Below the pieces are notes generated by a model. The model had not been told where the DNA came from. It saw only the letters and a list, made by a program, of their open reading frames with translations, and ran no database searches. A stretch of DNA of 64,000 nt from Legionella rubrilucens (GTDB lineage: Bacteria; Pseudomonadota; Gammaproteobacteria; Legionellales; Legionellaceae), in assembly GCF_001468125.1 (NCBI RefSeq), contig NZ_LNYT01000004.1:38664-102663 (forward strand), in the 5' to 3' direction. A program made the position numbers and the translations under genes. This document shows positions 53,756 to 62,318 of the stretch, piece after piece. Every line of letters starts with the position of its first letter. The first letter of the stretch is position 1.

Positions 53756-54673
53756 TTAAAGATTAATCCAATCCCTGGTTTTTAAATAATAATCCACTAA
53801 TTCTGCCTCAGCACTCTGTTTCTGAACCGGGTTTTCATAAGACCAGCTCACATACGGCGGCAACGACATCAGAATCGATTCAGTCCTGCCGCCAAACTGC
53901 AATCCAAACAAGGTACCACGGTCATAGACGAGATTGAATTCCACATAACGTCCGCGGCGGTACAATTGAAAATGACGCTCCCGTTCCCCATAGTCTATGG
54001 TGTGTCTTTTTTCAACGATGGGGAGATAGGCCTCCAGGTATTTTTCTCCTACCCGTTTAACAAAATTAAACGTCGTGTCGAAATCCCAACGGTTTAAATC
54101 ATCAAAAAAAAGCCCCCCAATCCCTCTCGGTTCCTTACGATGTTTAATGTAAAAATAGTGATCGGCCCTCTCTTTAAATTCCAAATAACAGTCCTTGCCA
54201 AAGGGTTCGCATGCTTCAAACGCTTTTTGATGCCATAACTGGCAATCCTCGACGAAACCATAGTAAGGTGTTAAATCAAAGCCGCCGCCAAACCACCAAA
54301 GCGGCCCCTTGTTTTCCCTTTCCATGTAAAATAGACGCAAATTGGCATGGGATGTGGGTACGTAAGGATTTTGCGGGTGGATGACAATGGAAATGCCCGT
54401 GCTGGAAAATGGTAAACCGGCCAGTTCTTTTCTATGCACCAGGGATGCAGGCGGTAGGGTGGCCGAATGGACATAGGAAACGTCCACGCCCCCCTTCTCA
54501 ATAACCGAGCCGCGCTCCAGCACACATGTCAATCCCTCGCCTACCGCACTGGACCAGGGGTCTTTCTTAAATTCCTGCACTGCCTCAAACCGGCCAAGCT
54601 GTGCGCAGATCCTGCTTTGTAAATCCAGAAAATAGTTTTTTGCATTGGTTATTCGATCATTTCCCATACTCAT
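53756..54673 (-). CDS. hemF: Oxygen-dependent coproporphyrinogen III oxidase
   Basis: HemF uses O2 to decarboxylate coproporphyrinogen III to protoporphyrinogen IX. The product has 305 residues, the family norm. The diagnostic block GPLWWFGGGFDLTPYYGF and ISIVIHPQNPYVPTSHANLR are present, with a long conserved C-terminus (FNLVYDRGTLFGLQFGGRTE). It lies 27 bases after the upstream TPR gene. The aerobic enzyme type fits a system active in oxygenated, lit water. Confidence 0.96.
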   Translation of the reverse strand: MSMGNDRITNAKNYFLDLQSRICAQLGRFEAVQEFKKDPWSSAVGEGLTCVLERGSVIEKGGVDVSYVHSATLPPASLVHRKELAGLPFSSTGISIVIHPQNPYVPTSHANLRLFYMERENKGPLWWFGGGFDLTPYYGFVEDCQLWHQKAFEACEPFGKDCYLEFKERADHYFYIKHRKEPRGIGGLFFDDLNRWDFDTTFNFVKRVGEKYLEAYLPIVEKRHTIDYGERERHFQLYRRGRYVEFNLVYDRGTLFGLQFGGRTESILMSLPPYVSWSYENPVQKQSAEAELVDYYLKTRDWINL

Positions 54674-54700
54674 TTCCTTTTCAACGCAAGGCTTGACAGA

Positions 54701-56008
54701 TTACTGAAACCAATACGATTCCAGGGCTGTACCTCGATAATGAGGCAGGTATTGCAGGAAGAATTTCCGGGCCTCGTCTTTTTTATGCAACTTTAACAAA
54801 CAGGTCAAATAAGTCTGGGTAAATAACTCACCCTGGGCATCGCTTCCCCCCAATTGATTAAATTTCATAATGATTGGCGCTAATATCTGGTGAGCGCGGT
54901 CATAATTATCCTGTGTGTAGGCATAAGTCGCCTGGCAAAAAGGCAGGATGATGTGTTGCCATAGAGAATGACTTTTCCCTTGCGGTAAATTCCTGGCGTA
55001 GTCCATGACGGACTGGATGGCACGCTGTACCTGCGCTTCCTGTTCTGCGCGGGCCAGGCAATAGATGTAATGAATATTATTAAATCCGGTGTACTGTTCG
55101 TAAGGATAATTATCAAGGTATTCTGCAATGTAGGTCGTACCATAGGCCTGCGGCAAGCCGGCCAGTTCGAGCCGCCACAACAGGGAAATGCCGTCTAACT
55201 GCTCGGTACACAGATCAGGCAGCGGGCCAAAAATCTGCGGAAACAGCAGCATCACCTGCTCTTCATCCCGCATGGCTAGATAAAACAAGGCAATATGCCA
55301 GGTATTGTGGCCTTTAAGCAGGGGCAGAATGCTGTCCCAGGTAGGTTTAAAGTCTTCCAGGTGTTTACGGCCTGATTCAATCTGATTGGTATTTAAATAG
55401 TAGTGGGCCAGAGTATGATGAGCCCAGGGGGACACACGCTCTATCGCTACGGCTTCCTGAGCCACCGCACAGGCCCGCGTCAGGTGACCGCTTAACTCCA
55501 AAGCAAAGGAGTACATGGCCAGAAAATGCGGGTCTGCCTTGTTTTCATTGACCATGCTTTCACAGAGCGCCAAATAGCGCTTAGCCTGATAAGCCTGACC
55601 AGTACAGTAAAACAGCCATTCCGAAAATTTTAAGGCCAGCGTGTCGCGGGGATAAAGACGAATTAAAGCGGTCAAGACGATGATCGCCGCGTCATAATCC
55701 AGATTCATCCAGTTTTTAACCGCTTCAAAAAGCAATTGCTCCCTTAAATTAGCGCCGCTTAAATACTTTTCAGCCTGAAGCAGATGCGTGCGGGCAAGCG
55801 CCGTCGATTCGCTGTTCTGACCATAAAGATAAAAAGCAGCACAGTAGACCTGCACCAGCACCTCCTGGGGGTTATTTTCTACCGTAGACAGGATGTCATT
55901 CGCTGCGGGGCCAGAAGCAATAATTTGGTGGTGAAAGTGATCAAGCGCGGCAACAATTTCCATTGAACTGGTAGAAACAGGTAATCCAAAACGTGTATCC
56001 ATATTCAC
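54701..56008 (-). CDS. TTC38-like tetratricopeptide repeat protein
   Basis: The product has 435 residues, cytosolic, built of helical repeats throughout. The pattern SPWAHHTLAHYYLNTNQIESG followed by a Trp/His-containing NTWHIALFYLAMRDEEQV resembles the TTC38 family, whose function is unknown. It is the first gene of the leftward series and is only 27 bases upstream of hemF, so it is probably co-transcribed with hemF-hemC-hemD-hemL. A scaffold role in the porphyrin pathway is possible but unproven. Confidence 0.75.
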   Translation of the reverse strand: MNMDTRFGLPVSTSSMEIVAALDHFHHQIIASGPAANDILSTVENNPQEVLVQVYCAAFYLYGQNSESTALARTHLLQAEKYLSGANLREQLLFEAVKNWMNLDYDAAIIVLTALIRLYPRDTLALKFSEWLFYCTGQAYQAKRYLALCESMVNENKADPHFLAMYSFALELSGHLTRACAVAQEAVAIERVSPWAHHTLAHYYLNTNQIESGRKHLEDFKPTWDSILPLLKGHNTWHIALFYLAMRDEEQVMLLFPQIFGPLPDLCTEQLDGISLLWRLELAGLPQAYGTTYIAEYLDNYPYEQYTGFNNIHYIYCLARAEQEAQVQRAIQSVMDYARNLPQGKSHSLWQHIILPFCQATYAYTQDNYDRAHQILAPIIMKFNQLGGSDAQGELFTQTYLTCLLKLHKKDEARKFFLQYLPHYRGTALESYWFQ

Positions 56009-56138
56009 TTCCGACTTACAACACTCTTTAAGAATAGTCGAGGAATTGGCATTTTGCGAACAGAGGGATTACGCATTACATTCTGTAAAAATACCCTGAG
56101 TAATCGCTACTCTTTGAGGTTGATAAGCTCATCCCTTG

Positions 56139-57164
56139 TTAAATACTCCCCCTGAAACCGGTTGTTGGCTGCGGATAAGCAGGCGTCCAGGAAGTGAGAC
56201 CTTCCTTGATTTTGCTGCTGGTTAATTTTTCATTCACATCGTCAATTTCTTTAATGAGTTTATCCATAGCCATTTTTAATTCCTGACGGCTGTCATCGGT
56301 TAAATCCACACTGTGTTGCAGGAAGAAGGAGGATTTTTTAATTTCTGTTAACGTATCATCCATAAACGTACGCGAATTGGTTTTGCGGATTTCCTTCAAT
56401 ACGGTAGAAAAATAGTACAGCAAGGCGGGCATACCCGTCGTCTCATGAATGATCCTGGGACTTAAACTGAATGCTTCTTTGGTTTTATTCCAGAAATGCG
56501 GTTTATAGTGTTTTTTGACGATATCCATAACCGCCAGCAGGGTCTGCTTTAAATCATCGCAGACCCCTTTTTCAAACTCGCTTTCATCAAACAAACTGGC
56601 TTGATAGGCCATAACAAAACGGTTATCGGTCAGGTAACTCCTGATTAAATCCTGCTTGGTCGGCCGCGTAAGGGACATGGAGATGACCATGGAGCCGAAT
56701 TGGCTTTGCACATGGGGTTTACCAGCAAAGGTAGAGATGGCTTTTTCTGCGCTGATGCCGTCAACATAGGCATCGCTGACGTGACGCAGAAAAATCTGTA
56801 AACCCAATTCCTGAGGAGTGAAGGGTCTGTCTCTGAGCATGGAACTGGTGATCGCGTTGAAGAGGTACCCTTTAGCGACATCCTTTGCTGATAACGAGCC
56901 ATATGATAATTGCCAATCAAAGGCACTGTTTTTTACCAGTTCATTCAATACTGGTTCAAGCAAAAGATAGATACCTTTTACGATCATCTCTCGAGGTGGG
57001 ATTATCTGTTCCATGGGAATGTCAGGAATTTTCAGTGCTTTCGCTTCCGGTCCCATTACTGCAGTAATATCGGATTTTTTATCGAAGGGTCTAGATGTGC
57101 GATATTCACCAGACAGTAAGGTCGTTAAGTACTCTTCCAATTCCAGTTTCTCAGTCATGGCCAA
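56139..57164 (-). CDS. Unrecognised 341-residue protein, possible effector
   Basis: I do not recognise this gene. The product has no signal peptide or membrane segment. It is mostly helical and rich in Lys, Glu and Ser, with a Pro-rich C-terminal tail (SWTPAYPQPTTGFRGSI) after a coiled-coil-like segment at about 285-320. Its isolated position in an accessory region, own upstream spacer of about 215 bases (57165-57380) and eukaryote-like low-complexity tail would fit a Dot/Icm substrate, but there is no domain evidence. Confidence 0.6.
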   Translation of the reverse strand: MAMTEKLELEEYLTTLLSGEYRTSRPFDKKSDITAVMGPEAKALKIPDIPMEQIIPPREMIVKGIYLLLEPVLNELVKNSAFDWQLSYGSLSAKDVAKGYLFNAITSSMLRDRPFTPQELGLQIFLRHVSDAYVDGISAEKAISTFAGKPHVQSQFGSMVISMSLTRPTKQDLIRSYLTDNRFVMAYQASLFDESEFEKGVCDDLKQTLLAVMDIVKKHYKPHFWNKTKEAFSLSPRIIHETTGMPALLYYFSTVLKEIRKTNSRTFMDDTLTEIKKSSFFLQHSVDLTDDSRQELKMAMDKLIKEIDDVNEKLTSSKIKEGLTSWTPAYPQPTTGFRGSI

Positions 57165-57380
57165 CTCCGTTTGTCCACTATGATTAATTATAGATCATAA
57201 TGACCGCTTTTTGACTTAAACTAGCCAAATTGTTTTTTTAATGAGCAAATTATTGATTTTATCAAGCCCTTGCAGATTAAAAATGACACATAAAAAGTAA
57301 AAATAAACCAAGGCTAACTGGCAACTCGTGATCAAATATTATACACTTATGCTTAGTGAATAAGGCTGGGAGAATTCATC

Positions 57381-57707
57381 ATGAAAGGGATCATTTTAGC
57401 GCCAATTATCATGGGCTTAACGGCCTGTGGTTATGTCAATACCTCTGTTAATGATTATGTCGTCACCAGGCCCTGTTGCGGAACAAACTACGTGTCCAGT
57501 GCCTGTTGCCCCACCACAGTCGTCAGACCCGTTGTCAAGCGATGCTGTACGTCAGTAGTCACTACACCGGTCGTGACTAACAGCTGCTGCGGCTCCACCG
57601 TTGTACGCAGTACGCCTGTTTACAATTCAGTCACCTACATCGAACAGGAACCAATGGATACTTACACGGACATCTCCGCGACCTCCATTGACTATGACTA
57701 TTACTAG
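57381..57707 (+). CDS. Small lipoprotein with four Cys-Cys pairs
   Basis: The product has 108 residues. A lipobox LTAC places the lipidated Cys at residue 16, so the mature protein is membrane-anchored. Four CC pairs follow at 32-33, 42-43, 55-56 and 69-70, in repeats rich in Val, Thr and Pro (for example TRPCCGTN and TNSCCGST). The C-terminus is acidic with many Tyr and Asp (DISATSIDYDYY). The vicinal cysteines could bind metal or crosslink. A GGGAG ribosome site lies eight bases before the ATG. Function unknown. Confidence 0.75.
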   Translation: MKGIILAPIIMGLTACGYVNTSVNDYVVTRPCCGTNYVSSACCPTTVVRPVVKRCCTSVVTTPVVTNSCCGSTVVRSTPVYNSVTYIEQEPMDTYTDISATSIDYDYY

Positions 57708-57716
57708 CAGCGAAGC

Positions 57717-57749
57717 CGGGTTTGCGCAGGACTTTAGCGCGCAAACCCG
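57717..57749 (+). terminator. Hairpin after lipoprotein gene
   Basis: CGGGTTTGCGC and GCGCAAACCCG form a perfect 11-bp stem with an 11-base loop ten bases beyond the lipoprotein stop. TTGATTTTG follows on the plus strand, a weak T tract, so it probably terminates the rightward transcript. Confidence 0.65.
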
Positions 57750-57783
57750 TTGATTTTGCCAAACTCAAGGCAAACACCCGCTA

Positions 57784-58421
57784 TCAATCAAGACTCGACT
57801 GGATGGCATGCAAGAGGTTGTTCAAAAATAAACCAGCTTCTTCCTCACTGAAAAAACGTGGGTTGAAGGCCAGTCCCATCCTGTCTCCCAAGGAACTGCT
57901 TCGCACCAGCAGATTCAATTTTTCAGGGTTAGGATAATTCCAAATGGTGACTTTCCTTTCACCTTTTTCAAGGAGCGAAGGAATAAGATAATCGGCTGAA
58001 TGAAACAGCCGACTATCCTCACCCACTTTGTATTGATTGAAAACAAATCCCAAATCGCCCGTTCTTAAGTACGGGCCTTCGCGGGTGTCGCTGGTCATCG
58101 CCTGATGGGGGGGTAGACCTTGATGGCAATATTTCCAGAGTGTATAACGGCTAAAAAGGAGATGATGTATTCAATGCTTGAATCAAAAATTAATAATATC
58201 GATTGCTGGGTTAAGGGCAGGTTTCTTTGCTGCTGGGCTTGAAGTATGGCGTCGGTTAAAGACACCACCTGGTCAACAAGTTGGGCGTAAGTCAGTGTCT
58301 GGCTGGTTTTATAATCCTCTTTCAGAAATTTTAAGGCTATCTTTTCGGGTTGGGTTTGAGCATGACGAAGGATTCGATCAAGTAACAACGTTGCTAACTG
58401 ATTGACCATCATTAAAACCAA
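57784..58421 (-). pseudogene. Remnant of a fatty-acyl-AMP ligase / NRPS gene
   Basis: Two short overlapping frames are the ends of a much larger gene. The upstream piece (58421-58095) is the start of an acyl/adenylate-forming enzyme, with LTYAQLVDQVVSLTDAI and SGNIAIKVYPP, the point where such ligases continue for 400 more residues. The downstream piece (58098-57784) begins with the late ligase motif YLRTGDLGF and then reads like the tail of an NRPS condensation domain (FNPRFFSEEEAGLFLNN). The middle is missing, and the junctions shift frame (ATGA). This indicates internal deletions in a former lipopeptide or polyketide synthase gene. Confidence 0.75.
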
Positions 58422-58567
58422 AAAAAGACATAATGTTTAACTATGGAGCATTTTCACCGCAGAGCGGGTATCTCGTGGTTCGTCTGGATAAAGGCTCAAT
58501 CACAGGATACGCTATAATCAATGCAGGTATCGGCAAAACCAATGGCTTTACAGGCAAGAGGGTAGAC

Positions 58568-59179
58568 ATGATTGAGCAGCCAGGTGACAGGCAACCGGTC
58601 GCTATTTTTGATTTTGACGGCACCATCACTCGCAAAAGCACGACGGTGCCGTTTCTGCGCTTTGTCTTTGGTACCTCCGTCTTTATCAAAGCCGCGCGCC
58701 AATTGCACGCCTTGCTTTTATATCACTTCAATCGCATGGAACTCGATGAGTTAAATCACATCATTGCCCGCTCTTTTTTTACCAACCTCTCCCGTGATTA
58801 TCTTTTTCAGCAGGGTAAACTGTTCTCTGACACCGTACTGCCTTCCTTGATAAGGGACAGCGCCTATCAACGGTTACGCTGGCATAAAAGCCAGGGCCAT
58901 TATTGCATCCTGGCTACGGCGGCCTACGATTTGTACATGACGCATTGGTCCCTGTGTCATGCTTTCAATGGTCTGGCTTCCACAAAAATTGCCTTTGATG
59001 AACACAACCAGGCCACAGGTACCCTGGAAGGAAAAAGCTGTTATGGTGAAGAAAAACTGCAACGGGTTCTTCAATTAATCGGTCATACACCCCGAACGGT
59101 TTACGCGTATGGCGACAGCAGCGGGGACAAGGCCATTCTTGATTATGCGACCCATCCTTACTATAAGTACTTTAAATAA
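58568..59179 (+). CDS. HAD-superfamily IB phosphatase (PSPase-like)
   Basis: The product has 203 residues from ATG 58568, which has AGAGGG upstream. The nucleophile motif AIFDFDGTITRKST is at about 12-25, the second motif Ser/Thr in CILATAAYDLY, and the acidic motif III-IV in VYAYGDSSGDKAIL. This is the HAD-IB type (phosphoserine phosphatase-like), acting on a small phosphorylated molecule. It is 21 bases upstream of a kinase-like gene, and the pair may act on the same metabolite. Confidence 0.87.
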   Translation: MIEQPGDRQPVAIFDFDGTITRKSTTVPFLRFVFGTSVFIKAARQLHALLLYHFNRMELDELNHIIARSFFTNLSRDYLFQQGKLFSDTVLPSLIRDSAYQRLRWHKSQGHYCILATAAYDLYMTHWSLCHAFNGLASTKIAFDEHNQATGTLEGKSCYGEEKLQRVLQLIGHTPRTVYAYGDSSGDKAILDYATHPYYKYFK

Positions 59180-59200
59180 ACAACAAGGACCACCTGTTGT

Positions 59201-60235
59201 ATGCTTAAACCAGAGGAACTGACCTTTATAACCCAAACATTGGGGTTGCCGAATCCACTCAAAATCATCAAACCGCTCGGTGGCGGCGATGTCAATTCGG
59301 CTTATCAGGCAGCCTGCGGTTCAACACGTTACGTGGTCAAGACAATTAATAAAGCGAAGTACGTTCAGGACTACGCGGTTGAACTTGAAAAACTGACGGA
59401 ATCACTCCGGTTTAGCGAACAGATTGCCTCGCAGTTATCAGGAACAGGGCATGTGATGTCGGCTTATTTCGCTGGCGACAATTGCCTTGTTCAGACAGCC
59501 AATGATTTAATTTTACTCTATCCAGAGCTTGATGCCGTGGTACGCGAAAATCATGACCTGTCGAGCAGCCATGTGCGGCAGATTGCCGGGTTTCTCGCTC
59601 AACTGCACCGGACGCCATTGCAGTTTAATGAGGCCTTGGCGCAGGAAAAATTTACCATTTACAAGGCGATTGGCGAAAAAATCATAACCCTTTCGGTGTG
59701 GGATAAACTGTCGTCCTGTACTCATCCCGCTTATTTTTTCCCCAAAATCAATGCCCTCTCGACTTACCTTGTAACCCACAGGGATACTTTATTGGATGCC
59801 CTGAGCGCGCTCAAAGGCACCGTCCTTTGTCATAATGATTTAAAGCCTAAGAATGTGCTTTGGGAAAACGACCATTTTTGGGTGGTCGACTGGGAAACGG
59901 TGGGCCTGTTTGACCAGACGGCCGATTACCTCGATACGCTGCTCGCCTGGTGCACGGTTTATGATCATCGCAGCGTCTCACTGGATGAGACGAAACGGCA
60001 GGCCTTCATGGACACCTACCCTCTCCCCACAGAAAACCCCTTGTCTGAAAGCCTCCCCATCGTGTTAATCAAATGGTATTTCTGGCTTGCCTTTTGTCTG
60101 AAGAAGTTGATGACCAATCCCAGAAAATTCAAAAGCAACCTGTGGCATATTCGCTACTCCATTCAGTTTATTTGTTTTTTGATGGATGGGACGTTGGTTT
60201 CGAGGATTGAAAAAGGGGTTTCCGGGAACTTGTAA
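59201..60235 (+). CDS. Aminoglycoside/choline kinase-like phosphotransferase
   Basis: The product has 344 residues of the APH/choline kinase fold. The catalytic loop is LCHNDLKPKNVLW near residue 210, with the metal-binding Asp in WVVDWETVGLFD. The N-terminal lobe has a glycine-rich loop (KPLGGGDVNSAYQA) and VVKTINK with the ATP-binding Lys. The substrate may be a small hydroxyl compound, and the partner HAD phosphatase gene precedes it by 21 bases. Substrate not evident. Confidence 0.85.
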   Translation: MLKPEELTFITQTLGLPNPLKIIKPLGGGDVNSAYQAACGSTRYVVKTINKAKYVQDYAVELEKLTESLRFSEQIASQLSGTGHVMSAYFAGDNCLVQTANDLILLYPELDAVVRENHDLSSSHVRQIAGFLAQLHRTPLQFNEALAQEKFTIYKAIGEKIITLSVWDKLSSCTHPAYFFPKINALSTYLVTHRDTLLDALSALKGTVLCHNDLKPKNVLWENDHFWVVDWETVGLFDQTADYLDTLLAWCTVYDHRSVSLDETKRQAFMDTYPLPTENPLSESLPIVLIKWYFWLAFCLKKLMTNPRKFKSNLWHIRYSIQFICFLMDGTLVSRIEKGVSGNL

Positions 60236-60247
60236 CCCGGGGGTCTA

Positions 60248-60658
60248 CTAACAGTCTTTCTTAACGAGCGCCACCACCTTCACAGGATGCTTAAGACGAT
60301 AATCATTCGGGTGTAATAAATAAGTGTCTTTACCCCAGACAGCCTCAAGAAGATAGATATGCCAATTTTCCTTACTGTCCAATAAACCTGATGCCAGTTG
60401 CGTTTTGAGTAATTGGCAGGCTTCTGCAATAGAACAAGTTGCTTCCCCACCCCCATAGGAACCATCATTTTCTAAAAACGAGGGTGGTATTGCAGGCGGT
60501 ACTTCCGAAGCGGGGATTGCTCCCAGTTTTGAAACCACAGCATGGTTCTCAAACGCTTCGTCGTAAGCGCCAATGGTATAAACCTGACTGCAATCACCCG
60601 CCCAGGCATTGAAAGACATTAAACCCATCGTTACTATTTGAAATAAAAAAAATTTCAT
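60248..60658 (-). CDS. Small exported protein, unrecognised
   Basis: From ATG 60658 the product has 136 residues with a signal peptide at about 1-20 (FFLFQIVTMGLMSFNAWAG). The mature part has four cysteines (CSQ, ATC, EAC and the terminal KKDC) that could form two disulfides, a Pro-rich stretch (SEVPPAIPPS) and a charged C-terminus. No domain is recognised. It is convergent with the kinase gene with a 12-base spacer. Confidence 0.7.
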   Translation of the reverse strand: MKFFLFQIVTMGLMSFNAWAGDCSQVYTIGAYDEAFENHAVVSKLGAIPASEVPPAIPPSFLENDGSYGGGEATCSIAEACQLLKTQLASGLLDSKENWHIYLLEAVWGKDTYLLHPNDYRLKHPVKVVALVKKDC

Positions 60659-60734
60659 TGTTATACCCAATAAAATGCAGCCCTCAATGGGCTCTGTTGA
60701 GCGATAGTATGGAAAAATTTACCTAATTGCCAAT

Positions 60735-62075
60735 TTAACGGAGTACTGCAATCGCCTCTTCACCTGAATGCTCATTCTCAGGATTAGCCGTGATTCGTTG
60801 CTCATCAAAGCCAAAATCCTTACAGATGTTTCTCACCAATGCGCGGGAGGCCGTTTCACGTGTTTTGAAAAAAAACCCAGTCAAGGTATTGGTTTGTCGG
60901 TTAACTGACTCTTGGTGCTCCAGATACCACTGCCGTAAGTCGTTTTCAGTAAACGTATCGGCCTTAAGGATTAATGCCTTAAGATCAGACATGGCGTGCC
61001 GTTTAAGCTGAGCCACTTTCTTGTTGATAAAACAGGCGCGAAATCCAGTTAATGTCTCCGATTTAATTTTAAAGTCCAGGATTTTTCCTTTCGCGGCCAA
61101 AGCAGCATCATGTTTTAAAGGAATGCTGTTGTTATAGATTTTATAAAACTGCGCTTTGATGTCTTTCTCTGGAATACGGGGCGAGATGGCCTGGGCAGCC
61201 GTTGTGAACAGGGCTAATAACGCGTCTTTTGATAAAGGGCAGGTTCGCGCACCTGTTTTATCCTGTTGACATAAAACAGTAAAATCGTCACTCAGCTTGT
61301 TCAGTCGAAGAATGATCACTTCATTCTTTTCAAGTAACGTCTCTACTTCATCCCATAGCTCACTGAAATAGGGGTATACCACACTCGTTAATGTGTAATT
61401 GCTTTGAAGCGCCTCGCGCAGAGTAGAAAGAGCAGTGGAATTTTCAGCGGTTAAACGGCTGAAATTGATTTCGCTGGGGTTACCGCAAAGGGCCAAGGCC
61501 AGATTGAGTTGCTCTCCATTACCGGAATGCGCGGCAGCGATTAAGAAAGTATCCCGAGCATTCTTATCCATCAATAATGCCTCAAGGTGATTTTTTTTAA
61601 TCCATCGCAATACCTTAGGGTTGCCCGAATGTGCGGCATAATGCGCGATAGTCCAGCCCGCCTTGTCAATTGTGTTCAATAAGGCAGGCTTATTGTCTTT
61701 AATCCATTGCAACACCACAAGGTTGCCTGACAGGGCGGCATAATGCGCGGCGCCTCTTCTCTCTGCATCAAATTGATAAAAAAGAGTGGGCCTTTGCGCC
61801 AGAACCTGATTCAATCGCTGGAGATCGCCAGACAAAACAGCGTAATGCGCCATGTTCAAATCATAACTGTCTTTTCGATCGACATTTTTATACGTTGCTT
61901 CATCACCAAGAATCGCCAATAATTGCCATGTTTCCTCAATCCAGGAGATGCGGAAAAATTTTAATTTGTTAAACAGCACCTGGCATTGATCATTAGTCAG
62001 CGCGGGAGGGATTAAATTCCGTTTAATGCCGTTTTGGATGAGCTTTTCTCTGTAATCAATAGTGTCTGAGGGCAT
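60735..62075 (-). CDS. Ankyrin-repeat protein, candidate Dot/Icm effector
   Basis: The product has 446 residues, no signal peptide. Ankyrin repeats start near residues 72, 107, 141 and 175 (MAHYAVLSGDLQRLNQVLAQ, AAHYAALSGNLVVLQWIKDN, IAHYAAHSGNPKVLRWIKKN, a fourth degenerate). A helical domain of unknown type fills 210-425. The tail is acidic (ENEHSGEEAIAVLR), reminiscent of the Glu-rich signals of Dot/Icm substrates. Ankyrin proteins are a major effector class in Legionella. Effector status is inferred from architecture. Confidence 0.75.
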   Translation of the reverse strand: MPSDTIDYREKLIQNGIKRNLIPPALTNDQCQVLFNKLKFFRISWIEETWQLLAILGDEATYKNVDRKDSYDLNMAHYAVLSGDLQRLNQVLAQRPTLFYQFDAERRGAAHYAALSGNLVVLQWIKDNKPALLNTIDKAGWTIAHYAAHSGNPKVLRWIKKNHLEALLMDKNARDTFLIAAAHSGNGEQLNLALALCGNPSEINFSRLTAENSTALSTLREALQSNYTLTSVVYPYFSELWDEVETLLEKNEVIILRLNKLSDDFTVLCQQDKTGARTCPLSKDALLALFTTAAQAISPRIPEKDIKAQFYKIYNNSIPLKHDAALAAKGKILDFKIKSETLTGFRACFINKKVAQLKRHAMSDLKALILKADTFTENDLRQWYLEHQESVNRQTNTLTGFFFKTRETASRALVRNICKDFGFDEQRITANPENEHSGEEAIAVLR

Positions 62076-62195
62076 GGCTGTCTCAATTGGTTTTGCGCAG
62101 GATTATAACAGAAAGAAATCCATATATACACTTTGGATAGCATGGCATCATTTATGCAAAAGAACGACCAAGGGTTAAAAATGTAGGAGTACCTC

Positions 62196-62318
62196 ATGAA
62201 CTTGATTGTACTCTCAGCAACATCCCAGCCTACTGTTTGCAAATTGGAAAGAAGCAGCGCTTTTGTAAATGTCAAAGGTAAAAAACCCAAACCACTTCAA
62301 TTAAATCTCTGCGCATAA
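62196..62318 (+). CDS. Possible 40-residue peptide gene
   Basis: A short frame begins with a well-placed TAGGAG ribosome site seven bases before the ATG and ends at 62318. The peptide (MNLIVLSATSQPTVCKLERS... ending NLCA) has two Cys and a basic middle (KGKKPKP). I do not recognise it. The strong ribosome site is the main support; coding status is uncertain. Confidence 0.3.
   Translation: MNLIVLSATSQPTVCKLERSSAFVNVKGKKPKPLQLNLCA

Noticed and set aside
57722..57937. 71-codon rightward frame
   Set aside because: It is antisense to the ligase/NRPS remnant and begins inside a hairpin; it has no coding features.
62012..62290. 92-codon leftward frame
   Set aside because: It overlaps the ankyrin gene start in another frame and its composition looks random.
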